Below, piece by piece: positions 45,496 through 56,526 of a DNA stretch of 64,000 nucleotides. The first letter of the stretch is position 1. Each line of letters starts with the position of its first letter. The position numbers and the translations under genes are program-made. The stretch comes from Sideroxyarcus emersonii (GTDB lineage Bacteria > Pseudomonadota > Gammaproteobacteria > Burkholderiales > Gallionellaceae), in the NCBI RefSeq assembly GCF_021654335.1, contig NZ_AP023423.1:1487001-1551000 (forward strand), read 5' to 3'. The notes below the pieces were generated by a model. The model was given only the letters and a program-made list of their open reading frames with translations. It did no database searches and was not told where the DNA came from.

Positions 45496-45792
45496 CTATC
45501 TCAATGTAACGTTATCAATGTGCAACACCAGCTGCGCGATCTTCAGGCTGCGCTGCGCCAGGAAACCTTCGGCTCTCACCATCTGTCCGGGCTGCAAACG
45601 GCTGACTTGCTGTGCCGCCTCGCCGATCGCCAATGCCGGAATCTCGCACTGAACCTGACGTTGCATCCCTGCTTCCTGCTGCATCGAGCTATGGCGCAAT
45701 TTGAACGCCACTCTCGCCAAACCTGCCGGGGTATAACGCAAGCCTTCCAGCTCGACGAGTTCCCCTTCAATCACACAACGGTTGCTGCTCAA
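45496..45792 (-). CDS. priB: Primosomal replication protein PriB
   Basis: 98 aa OB-fold single-strand DNA-binding protein (NRCVIEGELVELEGLRYTPAG, AQRSLKIAQLVLHIDNVTL). Position between rpsF and rpsR is the classical one in beta/gammaproteobacteria. Acts with PriA in replication restart. Confidence 0.95.
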   Translation of the reverse strand: MSSNRCVIEGELVELEGLRYTPAGLARVAFKLRHSSMQQEAGMQRQVQCEIPALAIGEAAQQVSRLQPGQMVRAEGFLAQRSLKIAQLVLHIDNVTLR

Positions 45793-45800
45793 TCCTTGAA

Positions 45801-46178
45801 TTACTCAGCCGCTGCGGGAGCCGGAGCTGCCTCAGCTGCATCGCTGAACGAACGCGACTTCTCTTCCTTCATCATGGCGGAAGGCGTAACGACTGCAGCC
45901 TTGGTCTTGATGGTCAGGTGGCGCAGCACGGCGTCGTTGAACTTGAATGCGTGCTCGAGCTCGTCCAGCGTGGGCTGGTCGACTTCGATGTTCATCAGCA
46001 CATAGTGTGCCTTGTGGATCTTCTGGATCGGGTATGCCAGCTGGCGGCGGCCCCAGTCTTCCAGACGGTGGATGTGACCGTTCTTGCTGGTCACCAACGT
46101 GCGATAACGCTCGACCATCGCGGGCACTTGCTCGCTCTGATCGGGATGCACGATAAATACGATTTCGTAGTGTCGCAT
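45801..46178 (-). CDS. rpsF: 30S ribosomal protein S6
   Basis: 125 aa starting [18 protein letters not shown], the conserved S6 start, at 46178 with AAGGAGATG upstream; the longer frame to 46211 is spurious. The Ala/Glu-rich tail ([13 protein letters not shown]) replaces the glutamylated tail of E. coli. Confidence 0.97.
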   Translation of the reverse strand: MRHYEIVFIVHPDQSEQVPAMVERYRTLVTSKNGHIHRLEDWGRRQLAYPIQKIHKAHYVLMNIEVDQPTLDELEHAFKFNDAVLRHLTIKTKAAVVTPSAMMKEEKSRSFSDAAEAAPAPAAAE

Positions 46179-46259
46179 TACATCTCCTTGTGGATTAAAG
46201 CCCCCCGACATGATGGACGGTGGAGCAAGGTCAAAACTCCCTTTTTCAGGGAGGGGCGC

Positions 46260-46287
46260 ATTATAGGGATATTCCGTGCCGCGTCAA
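46260..46287 (-). promoter_or_regulatory. Sigma-70 promoter of the rpsF operon
   Basis: TTGACG (46282-46287), 16-bp spacer, TATAAT (46260-46265) on the minus strand. The ~75-nt leader that follows contains a CTCCCTgaaaaAGGGAG hairpin and a CCGTCC...GGGGGGC stretch that might be an S6:S18 autoregulatory site; that part is tentative. Confidence 0.7.
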
Positions 46288-46298
46288 GCGCTAAGCCA

Positions 46299-48773
46299 TT
46301 AATCCGCCGCAAGAATGCGCAACGGCGGGCGTAACGCCAGCTTCCTGGTCGCCAGCCAGCCGGCTGCCATCACCACGGCCATGCCGCCGCCGGCACCGAC
46401 GAACCAGATGGAAGCGCTTGTCTGGTAAGGGATATCCAGCACGAACCGCGCCAGCACCCAGCCCAGCATTTCCGCCCCTGCCGCCGCAAACAGGCCACTC
46501 AGGCCGCCCAGCACGGCGAATTCCGACAGGTGCAGGTTCCGCAGGTAACGGCTGTCCGCCCCCAGCGTGCGCAGGATCGCCGCCTCGTGGCTGCGCTCGT
46601 CCTGCGTGGCCAGCAGGGCGGCATACAGTACCGCCAGGCCGGAAAACAGCGTGAACAGGAACACTGCGCTGACAGCCTGCGCGATCTGGTCCATGATGTT
46701 GCGCACTTGGGCAATCACCGCACCGGTATCGATCAGCAACAGGTTGGGGAACGTGCGCGACAGCTCGTCGCCCGCGCGCACCTTGTCCGGCGGCAGGTAG
46801 AAGCTGCCCAGGTAGCTGGCCGGATAATCCCTGAGCAGGTCCGGTGTGGCAATGACGAAGAAATTCACCTTCATCGAATCCCACTGCACCTTGCGCAGGC
46901 TGGTGACTTTCGCGGTAAAGACGCTGCCGGCCACGTCGTAGGTAAGCATGTCACCAAGATGAATCCCCAGAGTCCTGGCGATGCCCTCTTCCACCGACAA
47001 CTGCCCATTTTCCCCCGCGGTCCACCAGCTGCCACTCACCAGCTGGTTCCACACCGGCATTCGCTCCATCCAGGAAAGGTTGAACTCTCGCTCCACCAGC
47101 GCCTGCGCACGCGGATCGGGATAACTGTTGCCGTTGATGGTGCGATCGTTGATGGCGATCAGCCTGCCGCGCACCATCGGTTGCAGCTCGGGGACCGGCA
47201 ACGCATTACGCGCAAAGTAATCCCGCACCGGCTGCAGCTGGTCGGGCTGGATGTTCACCACAAAGCGGTTCGGCGTATCCGGCGGCAGCTTGCCCTGCCA
47301 GCTTTCCAGCAGATCGGCACGCACCAGCGTCAGCACCAGCAAGGCCATGCCGCCCAGGCTCAGCGCCACCACCTGCACCGCGGCGCTACGCCCGTGCCGT
47401 GCCAGGTTGTTGAAGGCGTGCCGCCACTGCGACTGGAAATAGTACGCATTGCGCGCCAGGCCATGCAGCAACAGCCAGGCCAGCCAGCCGAACATCAACA
47501 ATCCGGCCAGCAAGCCGCCCAGCACTGCCAGGCCCAGTTTCAGCGAACCGGCTTGCCACAGGAACAGCAGCGCCAGCACGCCCACCGCGAGGCCATAGAT
47601 CAGCCAGCTGCTGGCAGCGGGCAAACCCAGTTCGCGGCGCAGTACGCGCAGCGGCGACACTTTGCGCAATTGCAGCAAAGGCAGGAAGGCGAAACCGAGC
47701 AGCAAGGCAAAGCCGCTGACGGCGGCTTTCAGCAAAGGCAGTACACCGGGCTGCGGCAGGATCGCGTCGCGCATCGAAGCGATGCTCGCAACCAGCACCG
47801 CTTGTGTGGCATAGCCCAGCAAGCCGCCGCACAACACCGCCACCACGCCGAGCAGGATGAACTGATACAGGAACAGCCACAGCACCTGTCCCTGCTGCGC
47901 GCCGAGGCAGCGCATCACTGCGCACCCATCCAGGTGGCGCAGCACGAAGCGCCGTGCCGCCAGCGCCAGCGCCGCGCCGGCCAGGATCGCGGCAGTGAGC
48001 GCAGCCAAGCCGAGGAAATGCTCGGCGCGCTCCAGCGCCGTACGTATCTCCGGGCGGGCATCGCGCACATCCTCCATCTTTTCGTTGCCGGAAAGTTTGT
48101 CCTGCAGCACTGCGCGCAAGGCAGCCACCTGCTTCCCATCGCCTGCGACCATCAACCGGTAGGAGATGCGGCTGCCTTCCTGCAGCAGGCCGGTGGAAGC
48201 CAGATCGGCATCGTTCATCAGCACTCGCGGCGCAAAACTGGCAAAGCCGATGGACTGATCGATATCCTTCACGATGCGCGCCGCGACGACGAAATGACGG
48301 TTGCCGATACCGACTTCATCGCCCACCTGCATGCCGAGGCGGCGCAACAGGCGTTCGTCCACCCACACCGTACCGCCTGCCGGTATCGCCTGCGCCACAT
48401 GCACGCTGCCATCGTCGATCTCGATCTTGCCGCGCAGCGGGTAGCCCGTCTCCGTCGACTGTATCTCGCCCAATATCGCCTGCTCGCGATGCGACACCAT
48501 GCTGGGGAAAGTACGGTTCTCCACCACGCGCAGATTGCGAGCCTGGGCCAGCTTGCGGTAATCGGGCGAGAACGGCCGGGTGGAGGTGATGCGCAGGTCG
48601 GCGCCGATCAGGCTCTGCGCCTGCTGCTGCAAGGCCTGCCGCACGCGGTCGGCAAACAGGCCGACGGTGGCAAGACTGCCCACCGCCAGCACCAGCGCCA
48701 GCAACAGCACGCGCCACTCTCCTGCGCGCCAGTCGCGGCGCAGCAAGTTAAGCGACAAGCGCAGGATGTTCAC
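46299..48773 (-). CDS. ybbP: FtsX-family ABC permease (YbbP-like)
   Basis: 824 aa. Two FtsX/MacB-like permease repeats with large periplasmic parts: first TM near residue 20-40 (RVLLLALVLAVGSLATVG), a central group of several TMs (about 230-460), and a final TM group (about 690-810). I start at the GTG at 48773, preceded by GGGAGAAGG; MNILRLSLNLLRRDWRAGEW matches the family. Works with the YbbA-like ATPase. E. coli ybbAP is also next to tesA; the substrate is likely lipid or lipoprotein-related but unproven. Confidence 0.92.
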   Translation of the reverse strand: MNILRLSLNLLRRDWRAGEWRVLLLALVLAVGSLATVGLFADRVRQALQQQAQSLIGADLRITSTRPFSPDYRKLAQARNLRVVENRTFPSMVSHREQAILGEIQSTETGYPLRGKIEIDDGSVHVAQAIPAGGTVWVDERLLRRLGMQVGDEVGIGNRHFVVAARIVKDIDQSIGFASFAPRVLMNDADLASTGLLQEGSRISYRLMVAGDGKQVAALRAVLQDKLSGNEKMEDVRDARPEIRTALERAEHFLGLAALTAAILAGAALALAARRFVLRHLDGCAVMRCLGAQQGQVLWLFLYQFILLGVVAVLCGGLLGYATQAVLVASIASMRDAILPQPGVLPLLKAAVSGFALLLGFAFLPLLQLRKVSPLRVLRRELGLPAASSWLIYGLAVGVLALLFLWQAGSLKLGLAVLGGLLAGLLMFGWLAWLLLHGLARNAYYFQSQWRHAFNNLARHGRSAAVQVVALSLGGMALLVLTLVRADLLESWQGKLPPDTPNRFVVNIQPDQLQPVRDYFARNALPVPELQPMVRGRLIAINDRTINGNSYPDPRAQALVEREFNLSWMERMPVWNQLVSGSWWTAGENGQLSVEEGIARTLGIHLGDMLTYDVAGSVFTAKVTSLRKVQWDSMKVNFFVIATPDLLRDYPASYLGSFYLPPDKVRAGDELSRTFPNLLLIDTGAVIAQVRNIMDQIAQAVSAVFLFTLFSGLAVLYAALLATQDERSHEAAILRTLGADSRYLRNLHLSEFAVLGGLSGLFAAAGAEMLGWVLARFVLDIPYQTSASIWFVGAGGGMAVVMAAGWLATRKLALRPPLRILAAD

Positions 48774-48807
48774 GCCCCTTCTCCCACCTTGGCAATACAA
48801 AAAACCT

Positions 48808-49476
48808 TCATTCCACCACCCGCCCTGCCGCCAACCGCAGCTGCTTGCCGCAACGTCGCGCCAGCGCCTCATCGTGCGTGACCAGAATCAGTGTCGTGCC
48901 CTGCGCACGATTGAGTTCCAGCATCAGCTCGATGACTTGCGCGCCGGTGGCGGCATCGAGGTTGCCGGTCGGCTCGTCGGCAAAAAGAATCTTGGGCCGG
49001 GTGACGAACGCACGGGCCAGCGCAACGCGCTGCTGTTCGCCGCCCGAGAGGTGCTTGGGCACATGATGCATGCGCGCAGCAAGACCGACCTGCCGCAACG
49101 ACATCTCGGCACGCTGGCGCGCATCCCTGGCGCCGGCCAGTTCCAGCGGCAGCATGACGTTCTCCAGCGCGTTCAGCGCCGGCAGCAGCTGGAACGACTG
49201 GAACACGAAGCCTGCCAGTTCGCCGCGCAGGCGGGCGCGGCCGTCCTCGTCCAGCGCGAACAGGTCGGCACCGTGCAGCACTACCCTGCCGCCGGTCGGG
49301 ACATCCAGCCCGGCCAGCAGCCCGAGCAGGGTGGATTTGCCGGAACCCGACGCACCGACGATAGCCAAGCTTTCGCCCGCAGCCACGTCGAAGGTGACAT
49401 CGTGCAGGATAGTGAGCGGCTGGTCGCCACTTAAAACTTGCTTGGTGAGCCCTACTGCTTGCACAATCGACGCCAT
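48808..49476 (-). CDS. ybbA: ABC transporter ATP-binding protein (YbbA/LolD-like)
   Basis: 222 aa. Walker A GASGSGKSTLL, signature LSGGEQQRVALARA, Walker B ILFADEPTGNLD, and H-loop LVTHDE: all intact. Start at the ATG at 49476 with AGGAAGG upstream; this ATG overlaps the divergent tesA start codon. LolD/MacB-type ATPase that drives the YbbP-like permease. Confidence 0.95.
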   Translation of the reverse strand: MASIVQAVGLTKQVLSGDQPLTILHDVTFDVAAGESLAIVGASGSGKSTLLGLLAGLDVPTGGRVVLHGADLFALDEDGRARLRGELAGFVFQSFQLLPALNALENVMLPLELAGARDARQRAEMSLRQVGLAARMHHVPKHLSGGEQQRVALARAFVTRPKILFADEPTGNLDAATGAQVIELMLELNRAQGTTLILVTHDEALARRCGKQLRLAAGRVVE

Positions 49477-50082
49477 GAAGACCTTCCTGAAAATCGTTTT
49501 GCTGATCGCTGCGTTTGCGCTGTCCCAGCCCGCTTCTGCGGCGAAGAACATCCTGGTGTTCGGCGACAGTTTATCAGCCGGCTATGGAATTGCGCGGGAC
49601 GATTCATGGGTGAATTTATTGCAGCAGGAACTGAAGAAAAAACACCCGCAGTTCGAGGTGGTGAATGCGAGCATCAGCGGTGAAACGACGGCAGGCGGAC
49701 TGCGCCGCATCGGCAAGGCCTTGCAGGAACATCATCCCGAGATCGTGATCGTCGAGCTGGGGGCAAACGACGGACTGCGCGGCACCAATCTGGCCGAAAC
49801 GGAAAAGAACCTGGACAAGATCATCGGACAGACGCAAAAAGCCAATGCCAGGGTGCTGCTGCTCGGCATCCAGCTGCCGCCGAACTATGGTCCCGATTAC
49901 ACCAGGCGATTCCGCACCCTCTATCCGAGACTGGCGAAAAAGCACGATATCACGCTGGTCCCCTTCATGCTGGAAGGGGTTTTGCCGGAACAGTTCCAGG
50001 CCGACAATCTGCATCCGAATGCCGAGGCACAACCGGGTATCATGCGCCATATCCTGCGCTCACTGATGCCCCTACTCGACTG

Positions 50083-50083
<1 letters not shown>
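49475..50083 (+). CDS. tesA: Periplasmic SGNH esterase TesA (thioesterase I / lysophospholipase L1)
   Basis: 202 aa with a signal peptide (MKTFLKIVLLIAAFALSQPASA). SGNH blocks: GDSLSAGYGI (Ser nucleophile), SGETTAGG, ELGANDGLRG, and the closing DNLHPNAEAQ. Hydrolyses acyl esters/thioesters and lysophospholipids in the periplasm. No clear Shine-Dalgarno precedes the ATG, which overlaps the divergent ybbA start. The stop overlaps the next gene (TGATG). Confidence 0.93.
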
Positions 50084-52107
<2,024 letters not shown>

Positions 52108-52116
<9 letters not shown>

Positions 52117-53064
52117 CGTGACGCCGCCCATCTGGGCACCGAAACCCGGGAAGGCGCTCGCCACGCCCGCACCGAACTTCTTGGCCAGACGGTCAGCCAA
52201 TCCTTCATGGGTGGTGAAGTCGACGACGTTTTCCGCCTTGATCACATCGCGCGCCACCGAATCCACACTGCCGATGTCGTCTGCCAATCCCATCTGGATG
52301 GCCTTGTCGCCGGTCCAGAACAGGCCGCTGAAGGTTTCCGGCGTCTCCTTCAGGCGCTTGCCGCGGCCCTGCTTCACCACATCGATGAACTGCATGTGGA
52401 TGTCTTCCAGCATGTTGCGGGTAAATTCCTCATGCTTGGGATTGCGCGGCGAGAAAGGATCCATGAACCCCTTGTTCTCGCCCGCCGTCATCAGGCGACG
52501 CTCCACGCCGAGCTTCTGCATGGTACCGGTGAAGCCGAAGCCATCCATCAGCACGCCGATGGAACCCACGATGCTGGCCTTGTTGACGAAGATCTTGTCC
52601 GCTGCCGCCGCAATGTAATAGCCGCCGGAAGCACACATGTCCTCAACCACCACATACAGCGGGATATCGGGATGCAGGGTCCGCTGGCGGCGAATCTCGT
52701 CGTTCACCAGCCCGGCCTGCACCGGGCTGCCGCCGGGGCTGTTGCAGCGCAGCAGCACGCCCGCCGTGTTCTTGTCCTTGAACGCATCCTGCAGGCTGCC
52801 GATCAGGTTGTCGGCATTCGCATTGCTGTCGGCCGAGATCACTCCGGTCAGCTCGATCAGTGCCGTATGTTTGCCGGTCAGCGAACCATCGACCTTGTCG
52901 CCGCTCCAGTTCATGACCAGGTAGAGCAGGAAGAACAGGTAACCGAAGGTCAGCACCTTGAAGAAGATGCCCCAGTGCCGCGCACGGCGCTGCTCCTGAA
53001 TGGCCGACAGCGCCAGCTTTTCCAGCACGCCGCGTTCCCAGCTGTTATTGTTTTCTTCTGACAT
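52108..53064 (-). CDS. S49 signal-peptide peptidase (SppA-like)
   Basis: 318 aa. One N-terminal TM (about 30-50), then the S49 protease domain with Ser nucleophile in DMCASGGYYIAAAAD and the Lys general base in IFVNKASIVGSIGVL. Degrades cleaved signal peptides in the membrane. Short single-domain form rather than the tandem E. coli SppA. Confidence 0.92.
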
Positions 53065-53090
53065 ATCGTTTCACTCCTTCACTAAATTTT

Positions 53091-53747
53091 TCAGGCGTTG
53101 GCCCTGAACCATGCGCGCAACCCGGCAAAATCGTCCAGCAGGGCAATCGGCTTCAATTCGCGCAACTGATCCTCGGGATGGGCGCCATGTGTTACACCGA
53201 TCGCATCGACCCCGGCATTGATCGCCATCTGCAGGTCGTGCGTGGTATCGCCGACCATCAGGGTGCGCTCCGGCGACACATCCAGTTCATCCATGATCTC
53301 CAGCAGCATGGCCGGATGCGGTTTGGAAAAGGTCCGGTCCGCCGTGCGCGTTGCATGGAAGTATTCCCCCATGCCGGTCGATTCCAGCGCGTGATCCAGT
53401 CCGTTGCGATTCTTGCCCGTCGCGACCGCCAGCCGGTATCCGGCATCGTGCAACTCGGCGATGGTCTCGCGCGCCTGGTCGAACAAGGGGATCGATTCGT
53501 TCTGCGACAGGAAATGATGCCGGTAACGCTGCGTCAGCGGTTCGTACATCTCTTCCGGGGCATCGGGGACCGCATGGCGCAGGGCCTGCATCAGCCCGAG
53601 CCCGATCACGTGGCGCGCCGTTTCTTCATCCGGCACCGGCAATTTCAGATCGCGGCACGCTGCCTGGATCGAACCGGCGATAATGGCCGTGGAGTCCATT
53701 ACCGTACCGTCCCAGTCGAACACGATCAAGTCATAACGTTTTGTCAT
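53091..53747 (-). CDS. HAD-family phosphatase (phosphoglycolate phosphatase-like)
   Basis: 218 aa. HAD motif I DWDGTVMDS (Asp nucleophile), cap domain, motif II VATGKNR, motif III around KPHP, motif IV VGDTTHDLQMA. Resembles Gph/YieH-type enzymes that commonly accompany rluC and an S49 protease in proteobacteria, which is the case here. The ATG at 53747 matches the family start (MTKRYDLIVFDWDG). Confidence 0.92.
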   Translation of the reverse strand: MTKRYDLIVFDWDGTVMDSTAIIAGSIQAACRDLKLPVPDEETARHVIGLGLMQALRHAVPDAPEEMYEPLTQRYRHHFLSQNESIPLFDQARETIAELHDAGYRLAVATGKNRNGLDHALESTGMGEYFHATRTADRTFSKPHPAMLLEIMDELDVSPERTLMVGDTTHDLQMAINAGVDAIGVTHGAHPEDQLRELKPIALLDDFAGLRAWFRANA

Positions 53748-53827
53748 CCATACCGCCAAAATAATGTGGACGTGAATTCTACCATTTCGCTTGCCCATGC
53801 TTTAGACAACCCATACCATGCCGCGCC

Positions 53828-54847
53828 ATGAGTACCCTACCCAGTTGGCTGATCTACTGCCGCCCCGGTTTCGAACGCGATTGCGTGGAAGAAACCCAGG
53901 CCAAACCCATTGAAACCGAGGACAACAGCGGCTATGTCGTGCTGCAGGGCAAGCCGAACCTGGCTTACCGGCAACTGGCCTTTGCACGCCAGTTGCTGCG
54001 CCTGCATACGGAAGTGCGCGAATTGCCGGAGCGCGACCGCCTGAGCCCGCTGCTGGCAGCGATACCCGCCACGCCGGAAAAGTTCGGCGCGCTGTACCTG
54101 GAAGTGCCGGATACCAACGAGGGCAAGACGCTCTCCGGTTTCACGCGACGCTTCCAGCCGTTGCTGGAAGACCCGTTGCGCAAAAGCTCCCGCCTGGTGG
54201 ACGACCCCGCGTTACCGCGCCTGCATGTCTTCTTTCCCGACAGCCAGCGTGCCCTGATCGCCACCAGCGATCCGCTCAACAGCTCGGCCGCACTGAATGG
54301 CATCCAGCGGGTGAGCATGGCCGGCGATGCGCCGAGCCGTTCCTACCTCAAGCTCGCGGAAGCGTTCGAGGTCTTCCTCGACCGGAAGGAACAGGCATCA
54401 TGGCTGAAACCGGGCATGACTGCCGTGGATCTGGGCGCCGCGCCCGGTGGCTGGACCTGGCAACTGGTGCAACGCGGCCTGAAAGTCGTCGCGGTGGACA
54501 ACGGTCCGCTCAAGGGCGCTGCGGCTGGTCACCCGTCCATCAGGCATCTGCGTCAGGACGGTTTCCGTTTCCGCCCCCAGCGCCCTGTCGACTGGCTGGT
54601 GTGCGACATGGTGGAGCAGCCGCAAAGGGTCGCGGCATTGATGACGGAATGGTTCGTCAACGGCCTGACACAGCGCGCCGTGTTCAACCTCAAGCTGCCG
54701 ATGAAGAAACGCGTCGCCGCCCTGCATGAAGCGCTCAATGGCATCCGTACCGCCATCAACGCAAAAGGCTTGCGCTACCGGCTGGAAGCCAAGCAGCTCT
54801 ACCACGACCGTGAAGAAGTGACCGTTTTCCTGGCCAGGAAGCGCTAG
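53828..54847 (+). CDS. rlmM: 23S rRNA 2'-O-methyltransferase RlmM
   Basis: 339 aa. THUMP-like N-terminal part, then a Rossmann methyltransferase with SAM motif DLGAAPGGWTWQL (about 202-214) and VCDMVEQP; the K-D-K-E-type catalytic set of RrmJ/RlmM is suggested by the late FNLKLPMKKR. Methylates the ribose of C2498 in E. coli 23S rRNA. Convergent with the small gene at 54844 (4-bp overlap). Confidence 0.92.
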   Translation: MSTLPSWLIYCRPGFERDCVEETQAKPIETEDNSGYVVLQGKPNLAYRQLAFARQLLRLHTEVRELPERDRLSPLLAAIPATPEKFGALYLEVPDTNEGKTLSGFTRRFQPLLEDPLRKSSRLVDDPALPRLHVFFPDSQRALIATSDPLNSSAALNGIQRVSMAGDAPSRSYLKLAEAFEVFLDRKEQASWLKPGMTAVDLGAAPGGWTWQLVQRGLKVVAVDNGPLKGAAAGHPSIRHLRQDGFRFRPQRPVDWLVCDMVEQPQRVAALMTEWFVNGLTQRAVFNLKLPMKKRVAALHEALNGIRTAINAKGLRYRLEAKQLYHDREEVTVFLARKR

Positions 54848-55167
54848 GCCTGTTCGTCGATATGCTCGACCATGTCGCCCTCGCGCATATTATGGCGGCG
54901 ACGGTCTATCCCTGAACGCAGCTCGACCAGAACGGGCTGGTGACTGACGCGGCGGCAAGCCTTGCGGCGATCCTCGAAGGGCGAAGCCCGGCGAAGCGGC
55001 TGTTGCTGCACGCCGGCTACCGCCTGATGCACCGCCTGCGGTGCGACGTAGGATTCAGGCTGCTCGCGCGGGCTCACCGGCTTCACGGCCTGAGCCGCTG
55101 ACAGCCCCTTCACCTGGCGGGTGTTCGGACTCGTCGTCACTGGCGGCAGGCTGGGCACGTAGCGCAT
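54844..55167 (-). CDS. Unknown 107-residue protein
   Basis: 107 aa, not recognised. Basic and low in hydrophobic residues, with a Val/Pro/Gln-rich first half and an RRK/RR-rich end (SPFEDRRKACRRVSHQPVLVELRSG then IDRRRHNMREGD), possibly nucleic-acid binding. Strong AAGGAGG 5 nt before the ATG at 55167 supports the start. The longer frame to 55635 is antisense to rluC. Confidence 0.7.
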   Translation of the reverse strand: MRYVPSLPPVTTSPNTRQVKGLSAAQAVKPVSPREQPESYVAPQAVHQAVAGVQQQPLRRASPFEDRRKACRRVSHQPVLVELRSGIDRRRHNMREGDMVEHIDEQA

Positions 55168-55226
55168 GGCATCCTCCTTGGCCATCATGGCCGGTACTGC
55201 AATTATCGGCAAAACCCGCCCGAAAC

Positions 55227-56165
55227 TTAAGCGGTTGCGGCATCCAGCTTGACGAGGAAACTCTGCAGTTCGGGCGGCAACGGTGCCACGATGCTGAGCG
55301 GCTCGCCGGTCAGCGGATGGTTGAAGGAGATGGAATGCGCATGCAAAAACATACGTTTCAGGCCGCGCTTCGCCAGTTCCTTGTTGCGTGCGAAATCGCC
55401 GTATTTGTCGTCGCCAGCAATGGGGAAGCCGAGATGCGACAGGTGCACGCGGATCTGGTGGGTGCGTCCGGTCTTCAGCTGCGCTTCCAGCAAAGTGAAT
55501 TCCGGCCAGCCCTTCTGCAAGGTAAAGATCGTATGCGAGGCCTGCCCGTCTTCGCGCACCATCACCCGCTTCTCGCCCTGCGGCGTGTCGAATTTGTGCA
55601 GCGGCAGCTTCACATGCTGTTTGGCGTTCTTCCACTGCCCCAGCACCAGGGCAAAATAGCGCTTGTCGCTGTTGCCCTCGCGCATGATCTCGTGCAGTCC
55701 GGTCAGCGCCGAACGCTTCTTGGCCACCAGCAGCACGCCCGATGTCTCGCGGTCCAGCCGGTGTACCAGTTCCAGGAACTTGGCTTGCGGCCGCGCGCTG
55801 CGCAGTTGCTCGATGACCCCGAAACTCACCCCGCTGCCGCCATGTACCGCCGTCCCGGACGGTTTATTGATGGCGATCAGTGCTTCGTCTTCGTACAAAA
55901 CGGGGAATTCGGTGGCCGGAACGTATTCGCTTTCCGGCTTTTCCGCTACGCGAATAGGGGGAATACGCAGGATATCGCCCGTCTGCAGCCGGTAGGTCTG
56001 GTCCACACGCTTCTTGTTGACCCGGACCTCCCCCCGCAGGATGCGATAGACATGGCTCTTGGGTACGCCTTTCAGGTGGCGGAACAGGAAGTTATCGATA
56101 CGCTGCCCGTCGCTGCCCTCGTCTATTTCCAGCCAGCTGACAGAGTCTTTGCTTAAACCATTCAT
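55227..56165 (-). CDS. rluC: 23S rRNA pseudouridine synthase RluC
   Basis: 312 aa. S4 RNA-binding domain (QRIDNFLFRHLKGVPKSHVY, about residue 20-40) then the RluA-family catalytic domain with the Asp in HRLDRETSGVLL. Makes pseudouridines 955, 2504 and 2580. Divergent from rne, as in many proteobacteria. Confidence 0.93.
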   Translation of the reverse strand: MNGLSKDSVSWLEIDEGSDGQRIDNFLFRHLKGVPKSHVYRILRGEVRVNKKRVDQTYRLQTGDILRIPPIRVAEKPESEYVPATEFPVLYEDEALIAINKPSGTAVHGGSGVSFGVIEQLRSARPQAKFLELVHRLDRETSGVLLVAKKRSALTGLHEIMREGNSDKRYFALVLGQWKNAKQHVKLPLHKFDTPQGEKRVMVREDGQASHTIFTLQKGWPEFTLLEAQLKTGRTHQIRVHLSHLGFPIAGDDKYGDFARNKELAKRGLKRMFLHAHSISFNHPLTGEPLSIVAPLPPELQSFLVKLDAATA

Positions 56166-56526
56166 TTTGAATATACTTCGCGCCTCGCGTGTGCGCCTTC
56201 GTGAAACGGGATGATCATTTTCCCCCGTCCAACCTAAGGCAGGCAATCAAGCCGCCTACGAAGCAGCCCCGCCCGGTTATCTCACTCACCGGAGACAAGC
56301 AGTGATGGTAATTGATTTGCGCGCTCTAAGCACGAAAGCAGATAGATTTTGGTGTGCTGCCCCCTTATTCAGGCGGCATACAGCTACAGACAAGCTAAAC
56401 AACGAGAAGAAGAACTTTGAAACATCGTCGTCACCACAACTCATTGGCAGTTTGCACGACCCTCATTCTCGCGCGCTAAGCGGCGCGTAGCTTTGTCCTG
56501 CCCGTGTCAGAGCGCGGGAGAAAAAT
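56166..56526 (+). promoter_or_regulatory. rluC/rne intergenic region and probable long rne leader
   Basis: 361 bp without a convincing gene. The length matches the ~360-nt 5' leader through which E. coli RNase E represses its own mRNA. Candidate stems include GCGCGCTAAGCGGCGCG (56470-56487) and CCCGTGTCAGAGCGCGGG (56500-56518). A 62-codon ORF (56302-56490) inside it looks like chance. Promoters not assigned. Confidence 0.5.

Noticed and set aside
46530..48881. 783-codon plus-strand ORF opposite the YbbP-like permease
   Set aside because: Antisense shadow of a well-supported gene in GC-rich DNA; His/Gln/Arg-rich translation with no family resemblance.
56302..56490. 62-codon ORF in the rne leader
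   Set aside because: No Shine-Dalgarno and composition not protein-like; more likely part of the regulatory leader.
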